DNA from: JAFDWI01 sp040255345
GTDB lineage: Bacteria; Actinomycetota; Acidimicrobiia; Acidimicrobiales; Iamiaceae
Assembly: GCA_040255345.1 (NCBI GenBank)
Contig: JBDZUV010000048.1
Location: 1-22,333, forward strand
Length of the DNA: 22,333 bases
Reading direction: 5' to 3'
The translations under genes and the position numbers were made by a program. Each line of letters opens with the position of its first letter. Position 1 is the stretch's first letter. The notes under the pieces were generated by a model. That model saw only the letters and a program-made list of their open reading frames with translations, was not told the DNA's origin and did no database searches. Of this stretch, positions 13,762-21,628 are shown in pieces.

Positions 13762-15417
13762 ATGCGAAACCTGGTGAGACGACTCGAAGACGCGGCGACG
13801 ACGACCGACCGGGGGGTGACCTTCGTGTGCGAGGACCCGCCCATCAGGTTGAGTTGGGCCGAACTGCACGAAGAGGCGACCCGGGTGGCGGTGGCACTCG
13901 CCGCCCACGGGGTCGGTGTCGGGGACCATGTGGCGCTGCTGGGACCCACGAGCCGCAAGTTGGTCACCACGATCCGAGCGGTGTGGCTCGCGGGGGGCGG
14001 CGTGGTGGTGCTGCCCCTTCCCATGCGGATGAGTTCGGTCGAGGCGTTCGTGGCACAGACACGCAAGCGGGTACTCGATGCCGACATCGCCCTGCTGGTG
14101 ATCGACGACCAGCTCGCCCCCTTCGTCGACGAACAGCCCGGCGACCCGGCCCGGATCAGCTTCGACGCGCTGGTCGCCGACGGCGCCGGGGGTTGGGCGG
14201 CCCCGCCCGACGACCCCGAGCGCCTCGCGATCCTGCAGTACACGAGCGGGTCGACGTCGGACCCCAAGGGGGTCATGTTGCCCGAACGGACGCTGCTGGC
14301 GAACCTCGACGCCCTGACCACGGCCGGTCGTCTCGACCAGGAGGGCCCCGACGTGTTCGTGTCGTGGCTTCCGCTGTACCACGACATGGGTCTGGTCGGG
14401 ATCCTGAGCACGGCCATGGCATTCGGGAACGAGCTGGTCCTGGCGTCACCTCAGGACTTCATGGCGTCACCGTCGCGCTGGGTGCAGTGGTTGTCGGACC
14501 ACGGCGGCACCCTGACGGCCGCGCCGAACTTCGCGTACGTCCTCGCTGCGAGGGCGATGGAACGCCTCGACGGGCTGGATCTGTCCCGTGTGCGCCTGGC
14601 GATCAACGGCGCCGAACCCGTCGACACCGCGGCCGTCGAGCGTTTCGTGGCCGCCGGCGCGCGTCATGGACTGCGCCCCGGGTGCGTGTTCCCGGCGTTC
14701 GGCATGGCCGAGGTGGGCATCGCCGCCACCTTCGGCCGGCCACTCACCGGGCTGGTGACCGACACCGTCGACCAGCGGGTGCTGGAGACCGAACGCTATG
14801 CCGCACCGGTCGACGCCACCGTCGACGGTGCACGGGCGTTCGCCCGGTTGGGGCGTCCCGTGCCCGGCCTCGAGTTGCGGATCGTCGACACCGAGACCGG
14901 CGCGCCGATGGGCGACCGCGAGGTCGGTGAGCTGCAACTGCGCGGCACCTCGGTGACCACGGGCTACTACCACCGTGACGACGTCGACGCGGAGCGCTTC
15001 ATCGACGGATGGCTCCGCACCGGCGACCTCGCCTACACCGTCGACGGCGAACTGGTGGTGTGTGGACGCATCGAGGATCTGATCATCGTTGCCGGGCGCA
15101 ACGTGTTTCCCGAGGACATCGAGATCGCGGTCGCCCAGGTCGACGATGTCCGCGCCGGCAACGTGATCGCGTTCGCGTGCGACACGGGTCACCGTCCCGG
15201 GCTGGTGGTGGTGGCCGAAACGCGGTCGGACGACGCCGACGAGCTCCGGCTGCAGGTCGCCCGGGCGGTGAAGGACGCCGTGGGCCTCGCCGCCCGGGAG
15301 ATCGTGTTCGTGCCCGCGGGCACGCTCCCCAAGACGTCGTCGGGCAAGCTCCAGCGCTCGTTGTGCCGCAGCCGCTACCTCGCGGACGAATACCCCTCGG
15401 CACGCGCCGCGGGTTGA
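13762..15417 (+). CDS. Fatty acyl-AMP ligase (FAAL/FadD-like adenylate-forming enzyme)
   Basis: A 551-residue member of the ANL adenylating superfamily. Core motifs in order: YTSGSTSDPKG (residues 160-170, phosphate loop), PLYHDMGLVG (typical of FAALs), INGAEPV, FPAFGMAEVGIA, WLRTGDLAY, GRIEDLIIVAGRNVFPEDIE (from residue 435) and PKTSSGKLQRS with the catalytic Lys at 529. The PLYHDMGL and GRNVFPEDIE forms favour FAALs, which activate long-chain fatty acids as acyl-adenylates for polyketide or lipid assembly, over CoA ligases. No acyl-carrier protein or polyketide synthase lies nearby, so the acceptor is unknown. The ATG at 13762 is preferred because it begins the MRNLVRRLEDAA helix; an in-frame GTG at 13699 would add 21 residues. 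It is divergent from leuS. Confidence 0.85.
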   Translation: MRNLVRRLEDAATTTDRGVTFVCEDPPIRLSWAELHEEATRVAVALAAHGVGVGDHVALLGPTSRKLVTTIRAVWLAGGGVVVLPLPMRMSSVEAFVAQTRKRVLDADIALLVIDDQLAPFVDEQPGDPARISFDALVADGAGGWAAPPDDPERLAILQYTSGSTSDPKGVMLPERTLLANLDALTTAGRLDQEGPDVFVSWLPLYHDMGLVGILSTAMAFGNELVLASPQDFMASPSRWVQWLSDHGGTLTAAPNFAYVLAARAMERLDGLDLSRVRLAINGAEPVDTAAVERFVAAGARHGLRPGCVFPAFGMAEVGIAATFGRPLTGLVTDTVDQRVLETERYAAPVDATVDGARAFARLGRPVPGLELRIVDTETGAPMGDREVGELQLRGTSVTTGYYHRDDVDAERFIDGWLRTGDLAYTVDGELVVCGRIEDLIIVAGRNVFPEDIEIAVAQVDDVRAGNVIAFACDTGHRPGLVVVAETRSDDADELRLQVARAVKDAVGLAAREIVFVPAGTLPKTSSGKLQRSLCRSRYLADEYPSARAAG

Positions 15418-15432
15418 CCACGCGCCGCCCGG

Positions 15433-15472
15433 GGGTCGATGGTCGGCGACCCGGTCGACCCGGCCGGGGTCG
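15433..15472. terminator. Overlapping GC hairpins between convergent FAAL and PAC2 genes
   Basis: GGGTCGA (15433-15439) pairs with TCGACCC (15455-15461), enclosing a smaller GGTC-GGC-GACC hairpin; alternatively CGACCC (15456-15461) pairs with GGGTCG (15467-15472). The structures exclude each other and sit in the 59-bp gap between convergent stops. There is no T-run, so termination is only inferred from position. Confidence 0.35.
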
Positions 15473-15476
15473 TGTC

Positions 15477-16343
15477 TCAGCTGTTCGGCCCGGGTGGCTG
15501 GTCGCGCAGGAACCGCTCGAGTTCCGCGGCCAGCTCATCGCCCGAGGGCAGGTCCGCAGGCGACGGCGTCGCATCGGCCTGCACCTCGAGCGCATGGACC
15601 ATCGCCGCGTGCTCCTCGTTCCCCTGCACCAGCTCGTCGATGCGCGCCGCGGTCGCCGTGGCCTCCGCAGCCAGGTCGCCGGCGTCGAGTGACAGTCCGG
15701 TCAGCTCACTGGTCGCCTCGATCAGGGCGATACTCGCGGCCGGGTACGGCATCGCCGCGGTGTAGTGCGGGACCTGCGCCCACGCACCGACCGCCGGGAT
15801 GCCCACCGAGTTGGCATGCTGCTCGATCGCTGCCTGCACGCCGGCGGGAACCTCGAGTGAGCCGCGGAGGAATCCGATACGCGCGGCCAGCTCATCGGAC
15901 GACGCCGTGCACGAGAGCTGGACGGGTCGGGTATGGGGTACCGGGGCCGGGTAGGCACCCAGACCGACGACCATCCGGGCGCCCATCTCGAGTGCCAGAT
16001 CGACCACCGAATCGGTGAACGAGTGCCACAGATGATCGGGCTCGGCCCCCACCAACAGCAGCATCCCGTTGCCTTCGCGATCGGTGCCCGCCCGCAATTC
16101 GATCCGGGGCCAGCGCAGTTCGCTGATGATCCCGTCCTCGAGCAGCATCGTCGGTCGGCGGGCCCGGTGGTCGAGGAGGCGGTCGGAGTCGAAGGTCGCC
16201 ACGAGCGAGGTGGCGTGTCGGGCGAGCAACGTCGCGGTTGCTCCACCGGCACCCAGGCCGGCGTCGATCCACCCGTCGAGCCCCAGGATCAGCGGGGGAT
16301 CGACCAGACCAGGATCCTCTTCGAATTCGTAGAGATCGTTCAT
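15477..16343 (-). CDS. PAC2 family protein
   Basis: A 288-residue soluble protein of the PAC2 (proteasome assembly chaperone 2-like) family. Characteristic features are LGLDGWIDAGLGAGGATATLL near the N-terminus (residues about 20-40), LLVGAEPDHLWHSFTDSVVDLA, VVGLGAYPAPVPHTRPV and the later VGAWAQVPHYTAAMPYPAASIALIEA. The C-terminal ~70 residues are acidic and helical, probably a coiled region. Actinobacterial PAC2 proteins are widespread; a proteasome link is suspected from the family name but not established in bacteria. Its ATG overlaps the stop of the upstream phosphotransferase gene (ATGA), so the two are co-transcribed and translationally coupled. Confidence 0.9.
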   Translation of the reverse strand: MNDLYEFEEDPGLVDPPLILGLDGWIDAGLGAGGATATLLARHATSLVATFDSDRLLDHRARRPTMLLEDGIISELRWPRIELRAGTDREGNGMLLLVGAEPDHLWHSFTDSVVDLALEMGARMVVGLGAYPAPVPHTRPVQLSCTASSDELAARIGFLRGSLEVPAGVQAAIEQHANSVGIPAVGAWAQVPHYTAAMPYPAASIALIEATSELTGLSLDAGDLAAEATATAARIDELVQGNEEHAAMVHALEVQADATPSPADLPSGDELAAELERFLRDQPPGPNS

Positions 16344-17383
16344 CGCCCCGACCGTTCTGCCGCCTGGGCCGCGGCGTCGACGAGGTTCACGATCTGTGCG
16401 CCGAACAGTTCTGCCAGACCTGCGGCGTCGGCGTCGCCCATCTGGCCGTCCGCATAGCGGGTGGCCACGCCCGCGAGGATGCAGGCCAGCTTCCAGTAGC
16501 CGAGCGCCACGTAGTAGTCGACGTCGTCGATCTGGCGTCCCGAAGCCTGGGCGTAACGCGCCGTGATCTGTGAGCGGTCAGGGAACCCGCCGATGGTGGT
16601 GGGCGCGTCGGGTAACGCCGAGAAGCGGTCGGTGAGTTCCGACCAGTAGACCAGTAGCAGTCCGATGTCGGCGAGCGGATCGCCGAGCGTGCACAACTCC
16701 CAGTCGAGGACCGCCGCGATCTCACCGTCGGGGGTCACGATGCAGTTGTCGAGCCGGTAGTCGCCGTGCACGATGGTCGAGTCGTGCTGCTCGGGCACGC
16801 CGGCGGCGAGTCGGCCGTGGACGTCGTCGATGCCCGTCACGTGCGTGTACGCGGACCGCTCCCACTGGCCGTGCCAGCGTTTGAGCTGGCGTTCCACGTA
16901 GTGCTCGCGCCGCCCCAGGTCGCCGAGACCGACCTCGTCGGGGTCGACCGCGTGAATGGCCGCCAGCACGTCGATCAGGTGCATCCCGGCCGCTTCTCGG
17001 GCTGATTCTCCGAGCTGCTCCGCGGTCTTGCGGTCACGCAACACCAACCCGTCGACATGGTCCATCACGAAGAACGGGGCGCCGTTGACCTCGGTGTCGA
17101 GACACAGGCCGATCGTGGGCGGAACGGGTACCGGCGTGTCGCGGAGCGCCGAGATGATGCGGTGCTCACGGCCCATGTCGTGCGCGGTGGCGAGGACGTG
17201 GCCGATGGGCGGACGACGCAGCACCCAGTGGCCGTCCGCGGCGTCGGTCACGTCGAAGGTGAGGTTCGATCGTCCGCCGCTGATCAGCGAGAACCGCAGC
17301 GGTTCGATCACGGCCGTGCGTTCGCTGAGCCATGCGGTGATGGCGGGCCCGTCGATTCCGGCTGGCATGGTCGGCTCGTTCAC
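16340..17383 (-). CDS. APH/ACAD10-like phosphotransferase family protein
   Basis: A 347-residue kinase-fold protein: glycine-rich FSLISGGRSNLTFDV loop, WVLRRPP with the ATP-binding strand, catalytic loop HGDYRLDN (His206, Asp208) and the metal-binding DWELCTLGDPLADIG. The GLLLVYW and YWKLACILAGV segments in the C-terminal half match the ACAD10/ACAD11 kinase-domain class, which phosphorylates 4-hydroxyacyl-CoAs in human homologues; in actinobacteria most copies are uncharacterised. It is the second member of this superfamily in the window and, unlike the gene at 3821, has no DUF6285 extension. GTG 17383 is preferred over ATG 17368 because a TAGCGT box lies seven bases upstream. It heads an operon with the PAC2 gene. 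Confidence 0.88.
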   Translation of the reverse strand: MNEPTMPAGIDGPAITAWLSERTAVIEPLRFSLISGGRSNLTFDVTDAADGHWVLRRPPIGHVLATAHDMGREHRIISALRDTPVPVPPTIGLCLDTEVNGAPFFVMDHVDGLVLRDRKTAEQLGESAREAAGMHLIDVLAAIHAVDPDEVGLGDLGRREHYVERQLKRWHGQWERSAYTHVTGIDDVHGRLAAGVPEQHDSTIVHGDYRLDNCIVTPDGEIAAVLDWELCTLGDPLADIGLLLVYWSELTDRFSALPDAPTTIGGFPDRSQITARYAQASGRQIDDVDYYVALGYWKLACILAGVATRYADGQMGDADAAGLAELFGAQIVNLVDAAAQAAERSGR

Positions 17384-17390
17384 GGGTCCA

Positions 17391-17396
17391 ACGCTA
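17391..17396 (-). promoter_or_regulatory. Probable -10 box of leaderless promoter for the phosphotransferase-PAC2 operon
   Basis: TAGCGT on the minus strand lies seven bases before GTG 17383. The 129-bp gap to the divergent thioredoxin gene carries back-to-back promoters of this kind. Confidence 0.5.
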
Positions 17397-17498
17397 CCCA
17401 GACCGGCGACGACGCGGATACCCGGCCGCCGCCGCACGGCGCCGGTGCCGGGCCGATCGGCGGCGCTCCGATGGGGTTGCGAGACCGCAGCGCAGCGG

Positions 17499-17504
17499 TA
17501 TCCT
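17499..17504 (+). promoter_or_regulatory. Probable -10 box of near-leaderless promoter for the thioredoxin-TPR gene
   Basis: TATCCT lies eight bases before GTG 17513 and eleven before ATG 17516, so the transcript would have no leader or one of about 3-4 bases. Confidence 0.45.
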
Positions 17505-17512
17505 CGGAAATC

Positions 17513-18223
17513 GTGATGATCGACGTGACCGACGCGACCTTCGAGACCGAGGTGCTCGAACGCTCCCGGACCACTCCGGTGGTCATCGACCTGTGGGCGC
17601 CCTGGTGCGGACCCTGCCGCCAACTCGGCCCGATTCTCGCCGACGCCGTCGACGCGACCGACGGCGACGTCGTGCTGGCGAAGGTCGACATCGACGACAA
17701 CCCCGCGGTCGCGAACGCCTTCAAGGTGCAGTCGATCCCGGCGGTGTTCGCGATGAAGGACGCCAAGGTCGTCGATGCGTTCCTGGGCGCCCGACCCGCC
17801 GCGGAGGTGGGCGCATTCGTGCAGAAGCTCCGCCCGACGTCGTCGGACCGGGAGCTCGCCGAGTTGCTGGCGCGCGGCGACGAGTCATCGCTGCGCCGCG
17901 TGTTGGAGGTCGTGCCCGATCACGTCGAGGCGACCACGGCACTGGCCGAGCTGCTCATCGGGGATTCCCGCAACGACGAGGCGCTGGAACTGCTCGGCCA
18001 CCTGCCCGAAACGGCGGAGGTGCGACGCATCGCCGCCCTGGCACGGGTGGGCGGTGACGAGGTGGCGGCCGACGACGTGACCGGCCGCCTGACGGACCTG
18101 TTGGCACGCGTCGCCGACGACGATGCGGCCCGCCAGGAATATCTGGACGTACTCGAGTTGTTGGGTCCGGATGATCCGCGCACGAATCGCTTCCGCAAGG
18201 AGCTCAGCGCGGCGCTGTTCTGA
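17513..18223 (+). CDS. Thioredoxin with C-terminal TPR-like domain (CnoX/YbbN-like)
   Basis: A 236-residue cytoplasmic protein. Residues about 3-112 are a thioredoxin fold with WCGPC (Cys32, Cys35 from the GTG start) and the cis-Pro loop QSIPAVFAM. The remaining ~120 residues are helical and TPR-like, with repeated AxxLLxxGDxxxLRRVLE and ATTALAELLIGDSRNDEALELL units, ending in the NRFRKELSAALF helix typical of the family. E. coli CnoX (YbbN) is a chaperone-like thioredoxin that protects proteins from oxidation and hands them to GroEL; many actinobacterial homologues keep the active Cys pair as here. Start is GTG 17513 or ATG 17516. It is divergent from the phosphotransferase-PAC2 operon and unlinked to the first thioredoxin. 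Confidence 0.9.
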   Translation: MMIDVTDATFETEVLERSRTTPVVIDLWAPWCGPCRQLGPILADAVDATDGDVVLAKVDIDDNPAVANAFKVQSIPAVFAMKDAKVVDAFLGARPAAEVGAFVQKLRPTSSDRELAELLARGDESSLRRVLEVVPDHVEATTALAELLIGDSRNDEALELLGHLPETAEVRRIAALARVGGDEVAADDVTGRLTDLLARVADDDAARQEYLDVLELLGPDDPRTNRFRKELSAALF

Positions 18224-18357
18224 GCGCACGGCACGACGACCCTCCCGCACGGTTCGGATCCCACCCGATCAGGGGCCGAGACCGGCGGAACCCCTTCCCC
18301 CCACCGAATCGATGCAGTGGAGCCCCCTGAGGCTCGAACAGGTGCAGGAGGTGGGTC

Positions 18358-19143
18358 ATGGACGTCGACCCGGACCGGAAACCCGCGGATGACGGTGGCG
18401 ATGGGCCCGAGCGGCCACTGGCGCCACCGCCGACCCTGAGCGAGCTGTTCGACGTGTTCCGAGAACGGGTCGCCATGCGGCACCCGTCGTTCGACGCGAC
18501 GCGTGCCGTTCTCGCCGTCGCCGCCCTGGTCGGTCTCGGAGGCATGGCCTGGGCGTTGACGGCGAACCGGAACGGCCAGCACCGGGCGGCGCCGATCCGC
18601 ATCGAGACGCCGTCGACCACCACGACGACGACCGCGGTGGTGACGACGACGCGGTCGGAGCCACTCGTCGTCGACGTCGCCGGGGCGGTCGTCCGGCCGG
18701 GTCCGGTGCGCGTCGCCCACGATGCACGGGTCGCCGACGCGATCGCCGCGGCCGGGGGAGTGCGAGGTGACGCCGATCTCGAGCGCGTCGACCGGGCCGC
18801 CACGCTCGGCGACGGGCAACGCGTGTACGTGCCCCACAGGGGCCAGTCGGAGATTCCCGAGGTGGTCGGCGCGACCGGTCCGTCATCGGTCGGGGGAGAC
18901 CCGGGCGCGTCCGCCTCGGGGCCCGCCGCGGCGGCGGCCGGGTCGGCGACGGCGGTGGTGAACCTGAACACGGCTGACGCCGCGGCACTCGACACGCTGC
19001 CCGGCGTCGGACCGGCGACCGCCCAGGCGATCATCGACCACCGGACACGCAACGGGCCGTTCGCGTCCGTCGACGAGCTGTTGGAGGTCAAGGGCATCGG
19101 ACCGGCGAAGCTGGCCGACCTGCGGTCCCGTGTGACCGTGTGA
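18358..19143 (+). CDS. comEA: ComEA family helix-hairpin-helix DNA-binding protein
   Basis: A 261-residue membrane-anchored protein. A cytoplasmic N-terminal tail of ~48 residues is followed by one transmembrane helix (about 49-69), a Thr-rich linker (TTTTTTAVVTTT, about 87-98), an SLBB domain (about 101-160, VDVAGAVVRPGPVRV) and, after a Gly/Ala-rich spacer, two helix-hairpin-helix motifs (about 198-261, VNLNTADAAALDTLPGVGP and LLEVKGIGPAKLADLR). This is the standard ComEA order; the outside HhH region binds double-stranded DNA during uptake. A perfect AGGAGG lies six bases before the ATG, in contrast to the leaderless genes around it. The stop overlaps the comEC start. No type IV pilus gene is in view, so competence itself is not shown. 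Confidence 0.93.
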   Translation: MDVDPDRKPADDGGDGPERPLAPPPTLSELFDVFRERVAMRHPSFDATRAVLAVAALVGLGGMAWALTANRNGQHRAAPIRIETPSTTTTTTAVVTTTRSEPLVVDVAGAVVRPGPVRVAHDARVADAIAAAGGVRGDADLERVDRAATLGDGQRVYVPHRGQSEIPEVVGATGPSSVGGDPGASASGPAAAAAGSATAVVNLNTADAAALDTLPGVGPATAQAIIDHRTRNGPFASVDELLEVKGIGPAKLADLRSRVTV

Positions 19144-20999
19144 CGGACGTGGAGGCTCGGCTGCGGCATCCCGCCGGTCGCCGTGGGAGCCCGGAGCGCC
19201 TCGGGATCCGACGCCCCCGGCGCGCCCTCGACGACCGCTCGGCGGTGGTGCTGGCGGCCGCGGCGTGCAGCGGAGCATGGGTGGCACACCCCGGTGTCGG
19301 GTGGCTCGGGGTGATCATGGCGGCCGTCGCGTGGCTCGTCGGGCGACCGTGGATGCTCGTCGCGGGTGTCGCCCTGGTCACGTCTGGGCTGGCCGCGCAC
19401 GCCACCGCGGGTCTCGTGATCGACCCCGGCACCTGGCATGGGCCCGTGGAGGTACTGCACGTCACCACCACCCGCACCGGCGACCTGCACGTCGAGGTCC
19501 GCGCCGAAGGTCGTCACCTCGACCTCGTACCGCCCGACCACGCCCGCCGCTCGATGCTCCGGGCGCACCCCGGTGATCGACTGGACGTGACCGGCCGGGT
19601 CGTCCCGGGCGACCCGCTGGTCGCGCGGAGCCGAGGTTCCCACATCGCCGGGCGTCTGTACCCCGAACACCTCGCCCCAGGCGGTCGGCCCCGCCTCATG
19701 TGGCGACTGGCCGGGACGGTCCGCAGTGCCGTCGTCGCACGGGGTCGTCCGTTGTCCTCAGCACACCAGGCGCTGTTCGAAGGTTTCGTCCTCGGCGACG
19801 CATCGGGCCAGACCGCGGTGCAACGCGCCGACTTCCGCGCCTCGGGGCTGACGCACCTGCTCGTCGCCTCCGGCGAGAACGTGGCGTTCGTGCTGCTGCT
19901 CGCGGCACCGGTGCTGCTGCGGAGCGGCCTGCGGACCCGTTGGGTGCTGACGATCGGACTGTGTCTGCTGTATGCACTCGTGACCGGTCTGGAACCGTCG
20001 GTGTTGCGGGCCGCGACGATGGCGGTCGTCGCCACGACCGCAGCGGGTCTCGGTCGGCCGGCCCGCTCGTGGCGGACCCTCGCCTACGCGGTCACCGCGC
20101 TCGTCATCGCCGACCCGTTTCTCGTCCATTCGAGTGCATTCGGCCTGTCGGTGGGCGCGTCGGCCGGCATCCTCGCCCTCGCCCGTCCGTTGGTGGGGGT
20201 GCTGCCGGGCCCGCTGTGGTTGCGGCGGCCGCTCGCGGTGACGGTCGCCGCGCAGCTCGGCGTCGCCCCGTTGCTGCTCGGATTCCCCGGCGGGATGCCC
20301 GTGGCCGCGGTTCCCGCCAACCTGCTCGCCGCGGTTCCCGCCGGAGGCGTCATGGTCCTGGGCCTGCCCGCCCTGGTACTCGTCGCGACCGGACTTCCCG
20401 GTTCGGGGTCGTTCGTGTGGGTGCCACGGATCCTGCTGGGCTTCATCGACGCGGTCGCCCGCGACACCGCGTCGCTCGACCTGGGGTATCTGGGTGGGGT
20501 CACGGTGCTCGCCACCGCCGTCGGAGTCGGGACCGTGCTCGCGGTCGGCCGCAACCGGCTCGCGTGGGTCCGTCGTGTCGGCTACCTCGTCGCCGGCATC
20601 GGCCTGGGAGCACCGCTGCTGTCGGGACCGCCGGGCCCGGGTGTGGGTGCCGCCGCCGGACCGGTCGTGCTGCGACGCGGCGGGACGGTCGTGGTCGTGC
20701 TCACCGGTGAGGTGCCCGCGGAGGCGTTGCTCACCGACCTGTCGGTCGCTCGCGTGCGTCGAGTGGATGTCGTCGTCGTCCCTCACGGGAACGCGGCCGA
20801 CCTCGCCATGGTCGAGACGATGGGCCACCGGCATCGGATCGGACGGATCATCACCCCGGACGCACTCCCACCGTCGCGCTGGCCCCAGACCGTGGTCACC
20901 GCACACGAACGGGTGGGCATCGACGGAGCGGTCGTCGACGTGGTGGCGACGGACCCGGTGCTGAGCGTGCACGTCACCGACCGTGGTCGTCGTCGGTGA
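19140..20999 (+). CDS. comEC: ComEC/Rec2 family DNA-uptake channel, without an intact metallo-beta-lactamase domain
   Basis: A 619-residue multi-pass membrane protein. After two N-terminal hydrophobic helices comes an OB-like soluble segment (about 90-180, with GDRLDVTGRVVPGDPL), then the Competence domain with FEGFVLGDASG, RASGLTHLLVASGENVAFVL and roughly nine membrane helices (about 240-495). The C-terminal ~110 residues keep strand-like pieces of the extracellular metallo-beta-lactamase domain (VVLRRGGTVVVVLTG, VRRVDVVVVPHGNAADL) but lack the GQGDA and HxHxDH motifs, and the protein is shorter than ComEC with a full domain (about 700-800). It may translocate DNA without degrading the second strand itself. 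GTG 19140 overlaps the comEA stop. Confidence 0.88.
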   Translation: MTDVEARLRHPAGRRGSPERLGIRRPRRALDDRSAVVLAAAACSGAWVAHPGVGWLGVIMAAVAWLVGRPWMLVAGVALVTSGLAAHATAGLVIDPGTWHGPVEVLHVTTTRTGDLHVEVRAEGRHLDLVPPDHARRSMLRAHPGDRLDVTGRVVPGDPLVARSRGSHIAGRLYPEHLAPGGRPRLMWRLAGTVRSAVVARGRPLSSAHQALFEGFVLGDASGQTAVQRADFRASGLTHLLVASGENVAFVLLLAAPVLLRSGLRTRWVLTIGLCLLYALVTGLEPSVLRAATMAVVATTAAGLGRPARSWRTLAYAVTALVIADPFLVHSSAFGLSVGASAGILALARPLVGVLPGPLWLRRPLAVTVAAQLGVAPLLLGFPGGMPVAAVPANLLAAVPAGGVMVLGLPALVLVATGLPGSGSFVWVPRILLGFIDAVARDTASLDLGYLGGVTVLATAVGVGTVLAVGRNRLAWVRRVGYLVAGIGLGAPLLSGPPGPGVGAAAGPVVLRRGGTVVVVLTGEVPAEALLTDLSVARVRRVDVVVVPHGNAADLAMVETMGHRHRIGRIITPDALPPSRWPQTVVTAHERVGIDGAVVDVVATDPVLSVHVTDRGRRR

Positions 21000-21030
21000 G
21001 GCGAGGTGCCCGACCGACCGACGGGAGCGG

Positions 21031-21036
21031 TAACGT
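21031..21036 (+). promoter_or_regulatory. Probable -10 box of leaderless promoter before the DHPS-like gene
   Basis: TAACGT is followed by seven bases and GTG at 21044, 31 bp after the comEC stop. It suggests the last two genes can be expressed apart from comEA-comEC. Confidence 0.4.
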
Positions 21037-21043
21037 CACGGTG

Positions 21044-21628
21044 GTGCAGGTCCGGATCGGCGCCACCGTCTTCGATCTCCAGCGGCGTCCGCTCGTGATC
21101 GCCCTGCTGAGCGCGCCCGACGACGACCTGACCGGCCTGGCGGCCCGCGCCAAGGAAGCGGTCGGCCAGGGAGCCGACCTGGTCGCCCTGCCGGCCGCCG
21201 CGGTGACCGCGGGTGTGCCCGATGCACTGGGCGAGGTCGGCGTGGGTTCCGTGGGTGTGGCCACCACGGCCGCCGCGGTCGAGGCGCTCGCGGCCCGCCG
21301 GATCGCGATGGTCCTGTGGGAGGGACCCCTGCCGCTGCCGGATCTTCGGCGCGCCCCGGCGGATCGGCCCCGGCTGCTGGCCCGGACGGCCGCGGGGCTC
21401 CGCCCAGGGGACGGGGTCGTCATCGCGCCCGACCGACTCGCCGAACTGGATCGCATCCCGCCCGGCGTCATGGGCATCGTCGATCTGTCGACGGTCAGGG
21501 GCCGCGCGCCGGCAGCGGCACTGGTCACCGTCGCGCTCGAGCAGGGGGCCGTGGGATTCGTCACGTCGTCACCGTCGTCGGTCCGCCGGGCGGCGCACGT
21601 GATCAGGGCCGTGGAACTCGCCGAATGA
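21044..21628 (+). CDS. Short dihydropteroate-synthase-like TIM-barrel protein, function unknown
   Basis: About 194 residues starting MQVRIGATVFDLQRRPLVIALL. The beginning resembles folP products (small beta-hairpin, then 'RPLVMGILNVTPDSF', then an 'A..A..GADLVALP' strand-helix), but the Asn of the NVTPDSF loop and its surroundings are replaced by LSAPDDD, and the protein is well under the ~270 residues of dihydropteroate synthase. No pterin- or pABA-binding motif can be seen. Alternating strands and Ala-rich helices suggest a partial TIM barrel. GTG 21044 is chosen from the TAACGT box and the folP-like N-terminus; an upstream in-frame GTG at 20996 would overlap comEC. The stop overlaps holA (ATGA). 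It could be a degenerate FolP paralogue recruited for another task, but that is inference. Confidence 0.6.
   Translation: MQVRIGATVFDLQRRPLVIALLSAPDDDLTGLAARAKEAVGQGADLVALPAAAVTAGVPDALGEVGVGSVGVATTAAAVEALAARRIAMVLWEGPLPLPDLRRAPADRPRLLARTAAGLRPGDGVVIAPDRLAELDRIPPGVMGIVDLSTVRGRAPAAALVTVALEQGAVGFVTSSPSSVRRAAHVIRAVELAE

Noticed and set aside
18204..19670. 488-codon minus-strand frame opposite comEA/comEC
   Set aside because: Composition typical of a shadow frame; the plus strand carries ComEA and ComEC domains.
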